A stretch of DNA of 18,681 nucleotides from UBA9464 sp003445095. Lineage in GTDB: Bacteria; Verrucomicrobiota; Verrucomicrobiia; Limisphaerales; UBA9464. Positions 1 through 6,591 of this stretch are shown here, one piece after another. Below the pieces are notes generated by a model. It did not search any database, was not told where the DNA came from, and saw nothing but the letters and a program-made list of their open reading frames with translations. The DNA lies in the NCBI GenBank assembly GCA_035437945.1, contig DAOMZG010000115.1:1-18681 (forward strand), read 5' to 3'. Within the stretch, counting starts at the first letter, position 1. The number at the start of each line of letters is the position of its first letter. The position numbers were made by a program, and so were the translations under genes.

Positions 1-523
1 CACCCGGCGTCGCCCGTAAAAAGTCGAACATGAGTCCGGCTGCAGTATCGTCATCAACCCGCGAACGAACGGGTAAACCTAATTCCAACAATTGCGCCAC
101 GAGCCGGCGCTTCGCTACTTCGATGCGCCCCCACAGGATGGCGTTCTCAGGAACGGACAGATCTGGAATTGTGCGGTTGAGGCGGCAAGCTGGGCAAAGC
201 GGGAACGAATCTTCGACCGGCACGAGCCAGTTGCATGCGGCGGGAGTATTCAGGTTGGCGCAGCGACGGAATCGTTTCCGAGGATTCGACTCATCGTTGG
301 CGACCACAAACTGCCGGTCGAAGGGAACTTCAGTCAGTGCGCAGATCGTGTTTCTTTCGGGAACAAATCCCAGCGGCGACTGACACCCGAGACACTGGCT
401 GTTCCGAAAGAAGACCGGACGTCCACACTGGCAACGGTAGCGACGTCCCGCGGCCGGGCGCTCGGCGGGCATGCGCCAAGTATCTGCTAGGCGCTTGGCG
501 AGGGACTCGAAGAACGCGCTCAT
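1..523 (-). CDS. Putative zinc-binding metallopeptidase, N-terminal part (runs off the left edge)
   Basis: The frame opens at an ATG at 523 and stays open to base 1 (174 codons), so only the N-terminal half is visible. The first residues are MSAFFESLAKRLADTW, followed by two Cys pairs forming a zinc ribbon (C31-x-C33 and C44-x2-C47). A second cysteine group follows (C88, C97, C110-x2-C113), ending in the segment CPACRLNRTIPDLS. This layout, with LW..IE.AKRRL after it, is what I recognise from the 'putative zinc-binding metallopeptidase' proteins (zinc-ribbon plus Peptidase_Mx). The expected HExxH active site would lie downstream, outside the window, so catalytic competence cannot be judged. 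It is divergent from the sdh operon. No strong Shine-Dalgarno precedes the ATG. Family assignment rests on motif memory and is fairly secure; substrate is unknown. Confidence 0.8.
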   Translation of the reverse strand, partial: MSAFFESLAKRLADTWRMPAERPAAGRRYRCQCGRPVFFRNSQCLGCQSPLGFVPERNTICALTEVPFDRQFVVANDESNPRKRFRRCANLNTPAACNWLVPVEDSFPLCPACRLNRTIPDLSVPENAILWGRIEVAKRRLVAQLLELGLPVRSRVDDDTAAGLMFDFLRATPG

Positions 524-795
524 AAGTTGTGCCAATGAAACTTCCGTCGCCTTGTCGCGCAAATCGCCTCAGAGTTCCGGCAGTTTTCTCGGTGAATTCA
601 CCGGAATCACAATTTCGTCGCGGTCATAAAGCCTTGGCCGCCCACCGTGTGGATGTCGGCTTGACCCTGGGCAGGGAGTCGAAGGAATCGCTCATTGCTC
701 GTCCCTAATTCGACTGATTCCGCGGATTGTCTTGCCAGCAGGTGCCCCCGGCCGCTATTTCAGTATCGTTCCACGAAAGCTTAAGGACGCCCCGT
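524..795. other. Divergent intergenic region upstream of the sdh operon
   Basis: This 272-base gap separates the leftward peptidase gene from rightward sdhC and must carry both promoters. It contains a perfect 14-base palindrome at 590-603 (CGGTGAATTCACCG). It also has a loose sigma70-like pair, TTGCCA at 732-737 and TATTTC at 756-761 with an 18-base spacer; only the -35 box is a good match, so I do not call a promoter. No convincing small gene is visible. Confidence 0.5.
783..788 (+). promoter_or_regulatory. Ribosome binding site that fixes the sdhC start
   Basis: AAGGAC lies seven bases before the ATG at 796. The same frame is open further upstream (TTG at 727), but that extension has no ribosome binding site and would add 23 residues ahead of the expected N-terminus. 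The ATG at 796 is therefore preferred. Confidence 0.6.
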
Positions 796-1599
796 ATGAG
801 TTCCGCTAGCACGGCCCTTGGACAACGTTCGTTCGGCCGGACTATGAGGAAGGATGTTTGGTGGGCGACGCCGCTGTTGGTCGGCTTGGGATTGTCCACT
901 TTCATCGTTTATTCAACCTGGGCCGCGTTTCAGGGAACTGCCTATGCCTATGGTCCGTACCTGTCGCCGTTCTATTCTCCGGAATTGTTCGGCGGTTCTC
1001 CCCATAGTTGGTTCGGGCCGAAGCCCGGCTGGTGGCCGGATTGGCTGCCCTTCTCTCCCGCGCTGCTGATTCTCTGGGCGCCGGCCGGTTTCCGTCTCAC
1101 CTGTTATTATTATCGGGGCGCCTATTACAAAGCACTGTGGGCCGACCCGCCTGCCTGTGCCGTCGGTGAACCGCGTCACCAGTATCGGGGTGAAGCGTCG
1201 TTTCCCCTCATCGTTCAAAACATTCACCGCTATTTCTTCTACTTGTCGTTCCTGTTCCTTCTCGTTCTGGCCACCGATGTTTGGAAGGCTCTGTGGTTTG
1301 AGGATCCTCTCACGCACCGGACTTCGTTCGGCATTGGCGTGGGAACTCTGGTGTTGGCCGTCAATGTTTGCCTCCTGGGCGGTTACTCATTCGGTTGCCA
1401 CTCACTGCGGCACTTGATTGGCGGCGTCATGGATCAGCTTTCGCGATCGCCCACTCGGCATCGCGCCTACCAATGTGTGAGCTGCCTCAATCGTCGCCAC
1501 ATGGTTTGGGCTTGGATGAGTTTGTTCTGGGTCGGCTTTTCCGATTTGTACGTCCGGCTGTGCGCCAACGGCGTTTGGACCGACTGGCGCCTCCTCTAA
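796..1599 (+). CDS. sdhC: Succinate dehydrogenase membrane anchor, long five-helix type
   Basis: Membrane anchor that docks SdhAB to the cytoplasmic membrane and would carry the quinone site and heme b. The 267-residue protein has about five hydrophobic spans (roughly residues 22-45, 84-105, 137-165, 176-200, 245-262). Between spans 1 and 2 lies a Trp/Pro/Gly-rich loop (57-84). Histidines H144 (in QNIHRYFF) and H202/H206 (in FGCHSLRHLIGG) are candidate heme ligands. The HSLRH-IGG block, the following positively charged loop and the NRRHMVWAW segment resemble the long SdhC of actinobacterial Sdh1 (mycobacterial type, about 270 residues). They do not resemble the 110-130-residue SdhC/SdhD of classical complex II, and no separate sdhD is present. 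It is first in the operon, 22 bases before sdhA. Function follows from context and motif resemblance; heme content is inference. Confidence 0.82.
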   Translation: MSSASTALGQRSFGRTMRKDVWWATPLLVGLGLSTFIVYSTWAAFQGTAYAYGPYLSPFYSPELFGGSPHSWFGPKPGWWPDWLPFSPALLILWAPAGFRLTCYYYRGAYYKALWADPPACAVGEPRHQYRGEASFPLIVQNIHRYFFYLSFLFLLVLATDVWKALWFEDPLTHRTSFGIGVGTLVLAVNVCLLGGYSFGCHSLRHLIGGVMDQLSRSPTRHRAYQCVSCLNRRHMVWAWMSLFWVGFSDLYVRLCANGVWTDWRLL

Positions 1600-1621
1600 T
1601 TATTAGCCTCGTCGATCAACC

Positions 1622-3436
1622 ATGCCCGACTACCCGACCCACGAATACGATGTCCTCGTGGTCGGCGCTGGCGGCGCTGGATTGCGCGCGGCGATTGAGG
1701 CCTCGGCCGCCGGGGTCTCCGTCGGATTGGTTTGCAAATCCCTGCTAGGAAAGGCGCACACCGTGATGGCCGAAGGTGGCATCGCCGCCGCGCTCGCTCA
1801 CGTCGATGAGCGAGACAACTGGGAAGTGCATTTCTCCGATACGATGCGGGGAGGACAGTACATCAATAACTGGCGGATGGCGGAGATTCACGCCCGTGAG
1901 GCTCCGGCTCGCGTCCGCGAATTGGAGGCTTGGGGCGCCGTTTTTGACCGCACGCCGGACGGACGAATCCTGCAGCGGAATTTCGGCGGGCATCGTTATC
2001 CGCGACTCGCCCACGTGGGCGATCGGACCGGCCTGGAACTGATCCGGACGCTCCAGGATCACGGCATCCACCAGGGCATCGACGTGCATATGGAATTCAC
2101 GGTGACGGAACTTCTCCTCGACGGCGGACGAGTGGTGGGTGCGTTTGGTTATGGGCGGGAACGCGGGGTCTTTAAGCGATTTCGCGCGAAGGCGGTGGTG
2201 CTCGCCACCGGAGGGATCGGGCGCGCCTATCGGGTCACCAGTAACAGTTGGGAATACACCGGAGACGGTCACGCGCTGGCTTACCACGCCGGGGCTGAAC
2301 TCATTGACATGGAGTTCGTGCAGTTCCATCCGACCGGAATGGTTTGGCCTCCGAGCGTGATGGGTATTCTGGTGACGGAAGGAGTCCGCGGCGAGGGTGG
2401 CATACTCCTGAACAAGGACGGCCAGCGTTTCATGTTTGGTGACATTCCCGAGAACTATAAGGCGCAGACCGCCGACAACGCGGAGGAAGGGTGGCGCTAT
2501 TGTCAGGGTGATAAAAATGCGCGACGCCCGCCGGAGCTGCTCACTCGTGACCACGTCGCTCGCTGCATTGTGCGTGAGATCAAGCATGGCCGCGGTGGCC
2601 CACACGGCGGCGTGTTTCTCGACATCTCCTGGATCAAGCAAAAGCTCCCCGACGCCGCCGAACACATCAAACGCAAGCTCCCCTGCATGTATCACCAGTT
2701 CAAAGAGCTGGCCGACATCGACATCACGCAGGAACCGATGGAAGTGGGTCCGACGACACATTATGTGATGGGTGGCGTGCGGGTGGATGCGGAAACCCAG
2801 ATGTCCAATGTGCCTGGGCTATTCGCGGCCGGCGAATGTGCGGCCGGGATCAACGGAGCCAACCGGCTCGGCGGCAATTCTCTTTCGGATATCATCGTCT
2901 TCGGCAAACGGGCCGGAGAGTTCGCCGCCAAGTTCGCCCGAAGCCAGAAGCACGGCGTGCCGAGTGAGCAACAGATTGGCGAGGCCGCGCGGCGTGCGCT
3001 GGAGCCGTTTGACTTCGGTACCAAGGGCGAGCCGCCCTACCAGATACAATCGGACCTCCAAGGAATGATGCAGGAATTGGTCGGGATCGTTCGGCGAAAA
3101 GACGAGATGGCACGCGCGCTGGAGGGGCTCGGCGCACTGCAACAACGCGCCCGGAAGACAGGTGTCCCCGGCAACCGTGAATACAATCCGGGCTGGCACA
3201 CCGCGCTCGATCTTCGAAACCTTCTCACCGTGTCGGAGGCTGTTACCCGTTCTGCCTTGGAACGCGAGGAAAGTCGGGGCGCCCATTTCCGGGAGGATTT
3301 TCCCGAGAAGGACGCCACCTTCGGTAAAGTGAACCTGGTCGTCTGGAAGGGCGCCGACGGCGGAATGCAGTTGCGACGAGAACCGATTCCCAAGATGCCC
3401 GACTACCTCGAACGCGTAATCAAGGAGATGAAGTGA
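1622..3436 (+). CDS. sdhA: Succinate dehydrogenase flavoprotein subunit
   Basis: Catalytic subunit oxidising succinate to fumarate on a covalently bound FAD (TCA cycle, complex II). The 604-residue protein begins with an FAD-binding Rossmann motif (VVGAGGAGLRAA, 13-24). The flavinylation histidine is H46 in GKAHTVMAEGG. Active-site residues of the SdhA/FrdA family are present: H236 in QFHPTG, R309 in TRDHVAR, H380 in HYVMGG and R415 in GANRLGGNSL. The C-terminal third is the usual helical and capping region ending YLERVIKEMK. Length is near the family norm (about 590-650). No clear Shine-Dalgarno precedes the ATG, and the 22-base gap from sdhC suggests coupled translation. The last codons overlap the sdhB start. 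The covalent-FAD His favours succinate or fumarate activity over L-aspartate oxidase, and the adjacent sdhB settles it. Confidence 0.97.
   Translation: MPDYPTHEYDVLVVGAGGAGLRAAIEASAAGVSVGLVCKSLLGKAHTVMAEGGIAAALAHVDERDNWEVHFSDTMRGGQYINNWRMAEIHAREAPARVRELEAWGAVFDRTPDGRILQRNFGGHRYPRLAHVGDRTGLELIRTLQDHGIHQGIDVHMEFTVTELLLDGGRVVGAFGYGRERGVFKRFRAKAVVLATGGIGRAYRVTSNSWEYTGDGHALAYHAGAELIDMEFVQFHPTGMVWPPSVMGILVTEGVRGEGGILLNKDGQRFMFGDIPENYKAQTADNAEEGWRYCQGDKNARRPPELLTRDHVARCIVREIKHGRGGPHGGVFLDISWIKQKLPDAAEHIKRKLPCMYHQFKELADIDITQEPMEVGPTTHYVMGGVRVDAETQMSNVPGLFAAGECAAGINGANRLGGNSLSDIIVFGKRAGEFAAKFARSQKHGVPSEQQIGEAARRALEPFDFGTKGEPPYQIQSDLQGMMQELVGIVRRKDEMARALEGLGALQQRARKTGVPGNREYNPGWHTALDLRNLLTVSEAVTRSALEREESRGAHFREDFPEKDATFGKVNLVVWKGADGGMQLRREPIPKMPDYLERVIKEMK
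3422..3427 (+). promoter_or_regulatory. sdhB ribosome binding site inside the end of sdhA
   Basis: AAGGAG lies five bases before the GTG at 3433. The GTG overlaps the sdhA TGA stop (GTGA), so sdhB translation is probably coupled to sdhA. Confidence 0.75.
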
Positions 3437-4215
3437 GCACGGCTACGTTTCGAATCTGGCGCCGCGATCAAGGCGATCAAGGCGACGGCGCGTTGGTGGA
3501 TTACACCACCGAGGTCTCCCATGGCATGGTGGTGCTCGACGCTGTTCACCGAATCCAAGCAACCCAAGCGAATGACCTGGCGTGCCGTTGGAATTGCAAA
3601 GCCGGGAAGTGCGGTTCGTGCTCGGCCGAAATCAACGGCGTGCCGCGACTCATGTGCATGACTCGCCTCAACGATCTGCCACTGGATCAGCCGGTGACCG
3701 TCGAGCCGATGAAGACCTTCCCCCTCATCAAGGATCTCGTCACCGACGTCTCCTGGAACTATCGGGTGAAGAAAAAGATCAAGCCGTTCAAACCGCGGAC
3801 TCCCGATTCGCCGGACGGCACCTGGCGCATGGCGCAAGCGGACATCGACCGCGTGCAGGAGTTCCGCAAATGCATCGAGTGCTCCCTTTGCCAAAACGTT
3901 TGCCACGTCCTGCGCGAGCATAACAAACACGAGGAGTTCATCGGTCCGCGGTTCTTTGCGCACGTGGCGGCCCTCGAAATGCATCCGCTCGACACGGAAG
4001 ACCGCTTGGACGAACTCCGCCGTACCCAAGGGATCGGCTACTGCAACATCACCAAATGTTGTACCCGCGTTTGTCCGGAAGGGATTACGATCACCGACAA
4101 CGCCATCATTCCGCTAAAGGAGCGCGTGGTGGATGAATTTTACGATCCGGTTCGACGACTGTTTCGGCGAGCCCGCCCCCGCCAAAACGCCTCGGCCAAC
4201 GGAAACGGAACCTGA
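3433..4215 (+). CDS. sdhB: Succinate dehydrogenase iron-sulfur subunit
   Basis: Electron-transfer subunit passing electrons from FAD in SdhA to quinone at SdhC. It has 260 residues with a GTG start overlapping the sdhA stop by four bases. The N-terminal ferredoxin domain binds [2Fe-2S] through C55-x4-C60-x2-C63-x11-C75. The C-terminal domain binds [4Fe-4S] through C147-x2-C150-x2-C153, with C214 from the later CP motif, and [3Fe-4S] through C157, C204 and C210; this grouping follows the usual SdhB pattern. Spacing C204-x5-C210-x3-C214 is canonical. Two extra cysteines sit next to ligands: C51 just before the [2Fe-2S] loop and C209 beside C210. The C-terminus ends in an Arg-rich then Asn/Gly tail. 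Length matches the roughly 250-residue SdhB of Sdh1-type enzymes. Confidence 0.96.
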   Translation: MSTATFRIWRRDQGDQGDGALVDYTTEVSHGMVVLDAVHRIQATQANDLACRWNCKAGKCGSCSAEINGVPRLMCMTRLNDLPLDQPVTVEPMKTFPLIKDLVTDVSWNYRVKKKIKPFKPRTPDSPDGTWRMAQADIDRVQEFRKCIECSLCQNVCHVLREHNKHEEFIGPRFFAHVAALEMHPLDTEDRLDELRRTQGIGYCNITKCCTRVCPEGITITDNAIIPLKERVVDEFYDPVRRLFRRARPRQNASANGNGT

Positions 4216-4268
4216 CCGTGTGAATCTTTGAACCCGGTGGTCGCATCCACTGACAACCAGGCTAGACC

Positions 4269-4766
4269 GTGTTTGAACTGAAGCCCCTTTCCCCGGAAGC
4301 CATCCCGGCCGCGCTGGATAAAGCCGTGCGTTATCGCCTGCTCAACGAGCCCGGTGAGGCTGAGAGCATCTGCCACGACGTGCTACGGATCGAGCCCGAC
4401 CATCAACAGGCCCTGGCCATCCTACTCCTGGCTTTGACCGACCGCTTCGGCAAAGGCTATGCCGTCGGTGTCCTGCAAGCGCAGGAAATCCTCCCCCGCC
4501 TAAAGAGCGCCTATGAGCGCCTCTATTTCGCGGGACTCATTTGCGAGCGCCGCGCCAAGGCGCATCTCCAGCAGAATTCACCAGGTTGCAGCTTCGATGC
4601 GTACGAGTTTCTGCGCGAGGCCATGGACTGGTATGAAAAGGCCGAAGCCGTTCGGCAACCGGGAAACGATGATGCGCTGCTGCGTTGGAATGCCTGCGCC
4701 CGCATCATCATGCAGAACCAAATGGAACCGCGGCACGACGACCGGGCGGAACAATCCTTGGAGTGA
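4269..4766 (+). CDS. Small TPR-like helical protein in the sdh operon
   Basis: A 165-residue soluble protein with a GTG start, 53 bases after sdhB and on the same strand, so probably cotranscribed. Residues about 12-50 form a TPR-like helix pair (LDKAVRYRLLNEPGEAESIC, then VLRIEPDHQQAL). A second helix-rich stretch contains YERLYFAGLICERRAKAHL, and a third contains EFLREAMDWYEKAE followed by DDALLRWNACARI. There is no signal peptide and no membrane segment. The acidic C-terminus ends QSLE. Position suggests an accessory or assembly role for complex II, but that is inference only. I do not recognise a named family beyond the TPR fold. Start choice is uncertain because only a weak ribosome site precedes the GTG. 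Confidence 0.75.
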   Translation: MFELKPLSPEAIPAALDKAVRYRLLNEPGEAESICHDVLRIEPDHQQALAILLLALTDRFGKGYAVGVLQAQEILPRLKSAYERLYFAGLICERRAKAHLQQNSPGCSFDAYEFLREAMDWYEKAEAVRQPGNDDALLRWNACARIIMQNQMEPRHDDRAEQSLE

Positions 4767-4801
4767 AAGCGAAAACCGAGAATTGCGTTACGAATAATCG
4801 T

Positions 4802-4820
4802 CCAACCGGCATTCGGTCGG
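4802..4820. terminator. Possible weak hairpin between convergent genes
   Basis: CCAACCG and CGGTCGG form a seven-pair stem with one A-C mismatch around a five-base loop, followed on the plus strand by an A/T-rich stretch. It sits in the 128-base gap where the sdh operon and the methyltransferase converge. It lacks a T tract, so it is only a tentative terminator. Confidence 0.25.
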
Positions 4821-4894
4821 TGAATTTATACAGCGTAACCACGATCAGACCGCCGCCACCTAGCCCGGGGACGGGACGCCAAGTCGGATCGGCC

Positions 4895-6052
4895 TCAGGG
4901 TTTTCGCGCCGTCATGAATCCACGTCCCGCCGCTGTGTCCGTGTACGTGCCCGGGACGAACCCAACTCGTTCGAGCATTTCCGCATACTCGGTCGTGGAA
5001 AAGCACTTCCCCTGGGTTGAGTGCATCAGCAAAGCCGAATATTCGGCTACGGACAAAGGTCCGGATTTTTCGGCGTTGATGAACGCGTCGTGGATCACTA
5101 GCAACCCACCTGCGGGCAGCGCCGCGAACGAGTGACCAAGCAACGTTCCTGCTTCAGGGGTATCCCAATCGTGCAGGACATTCGAGAGTAGATGCACATC
5201 GCAGTCCGCCGGGAACCGGTCCTGAAACATATTTCCCACCGCCACCTCGATCCGATCGGCATAACCCAGTTCTGCGATCCGTGTGCAAGCGATGCGATCC
5301 ACCGGAGATTGTTCCCACACCGTGGCGAGCAGCCCGGGCGAATTTGCAACCAGCGCGCAGGCGTAAATCCCGGAGCCTCCGGCGATATCCAAAACGCGAT
5401 GCCGCCCAGCCAAGTCCAGCGCTTGCGCCAGTGCTGGCCCCAAGAGGCGGCCCCGACAATCCATCGTCGCGGTGAACATTCGCGCGAAGTCCTCCCCTTC
5501 CATTGCCTTGTGCCAGTCGAAGGAATCCTGAGCCCCGCCCCAGTTTGCCGGCCGGCCCGTCTTCAGGACTCGCACGTAATCGAGCGTCACCGGCCGATCC
5601 TTCAGCGAGGCGTAATAGGGCGCGAGGTTCCAAGGGGAGTCGGAGGTCAAGTGATCGCGCCCGGCGGGAGTAATATGAAAGATTCCTTCCGCGTTGCGTT
5701 CGACAAAGCCATTCGCCGAGCAAAGCGTGAGAAGGACATCCGCCGGGCGCGCGGCAAAGCCGAATCGGGCGCCAATTTCCTCCGCGTTCCCGGGATGCTT
5801 AGCCAGCCCAGAGAAAAAATCGAAATGCACCAAAGCAGCCGTGATTAGGTCGGCCGCGTACAAACTGTCGCGGTAGTGGTAAGCGCGGGCGGGATCGGTT
5901 TCGGGAAGCCGAGTGAGATCCAGGGAGGTCACGCCGCCAGAGTGAGAGCGAGAACCGCTGCAGCCAAGTCCACAACGAGTGAGGCTGGCGACGGCCACCC
6001 AATTGCCGGGGCGGCTCTGGCGAGCCCGTTCTCCCCGCGAGCAGCCCGTCAT
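4895..6052 (-). CDS. SAM-dependent O-methyltransferase (family 2, plant-COMT-like fold)
   Basis: Transfers a methyl group from S-adenosylmethionine to a hydroxyl of a small, probably aromatic or polyketide-like, substrate; the substrate cannot be told. With the ATG at 6052 it has 385 residues. A winged-helix dimerisation domain (about 48-150, from HYRDSLYAADLITAAL) precedes a Rossmann methyltransferase domain. The SAM-binding motif I is RVLDIAGGSGIYA, with D222. The catalytic-base region is SNVLHDWDT, with H294, as in the Methyltransf_2 family. The start at 6052 is chosen because GAGGAGGG lies just upstream. A GTG at 5932 would give 345 residues and remove an odd Arg/Ser/Cys-rich 40-residue leader that family members normally lack. 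The gene converges on the sdh operon and has no biosynthetic neighbours, so it may act alone. Confidence 0.85.
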   Translation of the reverse strand: MTGCSRGERARQSRPGNWVAVASLTRCGLGCSGSRSHSGGVTSLDLTRLPETDPARAYHYRDSLYAADLITAALVHFDFFSGLAKHPGNAEEIGARFGFAARPADVLLTLCSANGFVERNAEGIFHITPAGRDHLTSDSPWNLAPYYASLKDRPVTLDYVRVLKTGRPANWGGAQDSFDWHKAMEGEDFARMFTATMDCRGRLLGPALAQALDLAGRHRVLDIAGGSGIYACALVANSPGLLATVWEQSPVDRIACTRIAELGYADRIEVAVGNMFQDRFPADCDVHLLSNVLHDWDTPEAGTLLGHSFAALPAGGLLVIHDAFINAEKSGPLSVAEYSALLMHSTQGKCFSTTEYAEMLERVGFVPGTYTDTAAGRGFMTARKP

Positions 6053-6057
6053 GTTGA

Positions 6058-6065
6058 CCCTCCTC
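6058..6065 (-). promoter_or_regulatory. Strong ribosome binding site of the methyltransferase
   Basis: On the minus strand GAGGAGGG stands about six bases before the ATG at 6052, the strongest Shine-Dalgarno match I found in the window. It supports the longer N-terminus over the GTG at 5932, which has none. Confidence 0.65.
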
Positions 6066-6139
6066 GCTAGGTCCCGACGAATTTGGCGCTCACCTCTGCT
6101 CGCTGACTTAGCAAAACAGCCAGGCCCTGGCATAGCCCA

Positions 6140-6224
6140 CCTGGATTTCCTCTGCGGGTTCTGCGTCTCTGCATGCCCATCTTCTCGCGCAGAGCTCACA
6201 GAGAGCGCAGAGAAAACCGCCAGG
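6140..6224. repeat. Imperfect inverted repeat / extended hairpin with CTCTGCG motifs
   Basis: The left arm (6140-6172) begins CCTGG and contains TTTCCTCTGCGGGTTCTGCG. The right arm (6189-6224) contains GCAGAGCTCACAGAGAGCGC and ends CCAGG. The reverse complement of the right arm aligns with the left arm over about 27 bases with one or two indels and a few mismatches, around a roughly 16-base loop. Repeated CTCTGYG units are typical of dispersed intergenic repeats I have seen in environmental bacterial genomes. Only one copy is in the window, so dispersal cannot be shown here. Confidence 0.55.
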
Positions 6225-6591
6225 TTCATGGCCGCGAGGCGTGTCCAGAATCTGGGAAATCGGCGTTCTCGATGAACCGTTCTTTGGATTGCACCGGCAG
6301 GACGGCACTTTGACTTCACCGTAGGGAGTTGTCTCGCGCCGGAGCTTAGGAACCAAGCAGTGGGGACCGAGGAGGACTCGAGTACACGGAAGAGCGAGAC
6401 TAGCGGCACATGACTAATTTTTCGGCTCGTGACCTGACCCGGCCTACGTCCATCTTCTCCCTTTCCGCCGCTGCACTTTGTGACGGGATAAGGAAGCCCT
6501 CGGGAGGTGTCGGGCATGCGCGCGGGCGGAGCTTTTGCGCAAATATCCCGTTGACCCGTCGGCCGCTTTGTTCGCAGGTATGTGGGTACCA

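Larger units (their letters stand above)
6053..6591. other. Long divergent intergenic region
   Basis: A 539-base gap between the leftward methyltransferase and the rightward heme/propeller gene. Apart from the methyltransferase ribosome binding site and the hairpin repeat at 6140-6224, I see no gene in it. Short open frames on both strands lack protein-like composition. Promoters for both flanking genes must be here, but I see no convincing -35/-10 pair. Confidence 0.5.

Noticed and set aside
30..525. Overlapping plus-strand frames at the left edge
   Set aside because: The minus strand encodes a clear zinc-ribbon protein that is open to the edge; the plus frames overlap each other and lack domain signals.
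732..761. TTGCCA-18-TATTTC as the sdh promoter
   Set aside because: The -10 box matches the consensus at only three positions, and promoter consensus in this phylum is uncertain.
1745..2761. 338-codon open frame antisense to sdhA
   Set aside because: It mirrors the conserved sdhA codons, has no ribosome site and its translation has no recognisable domain; high GC makes such antisense frames common.
6331..6400. GTCTCGC ... GCGAGAC seven-base inverted repeat with a 56-base loop
   Set aside because: Short arms and a long loop are expected by chance in this GC-rich region.
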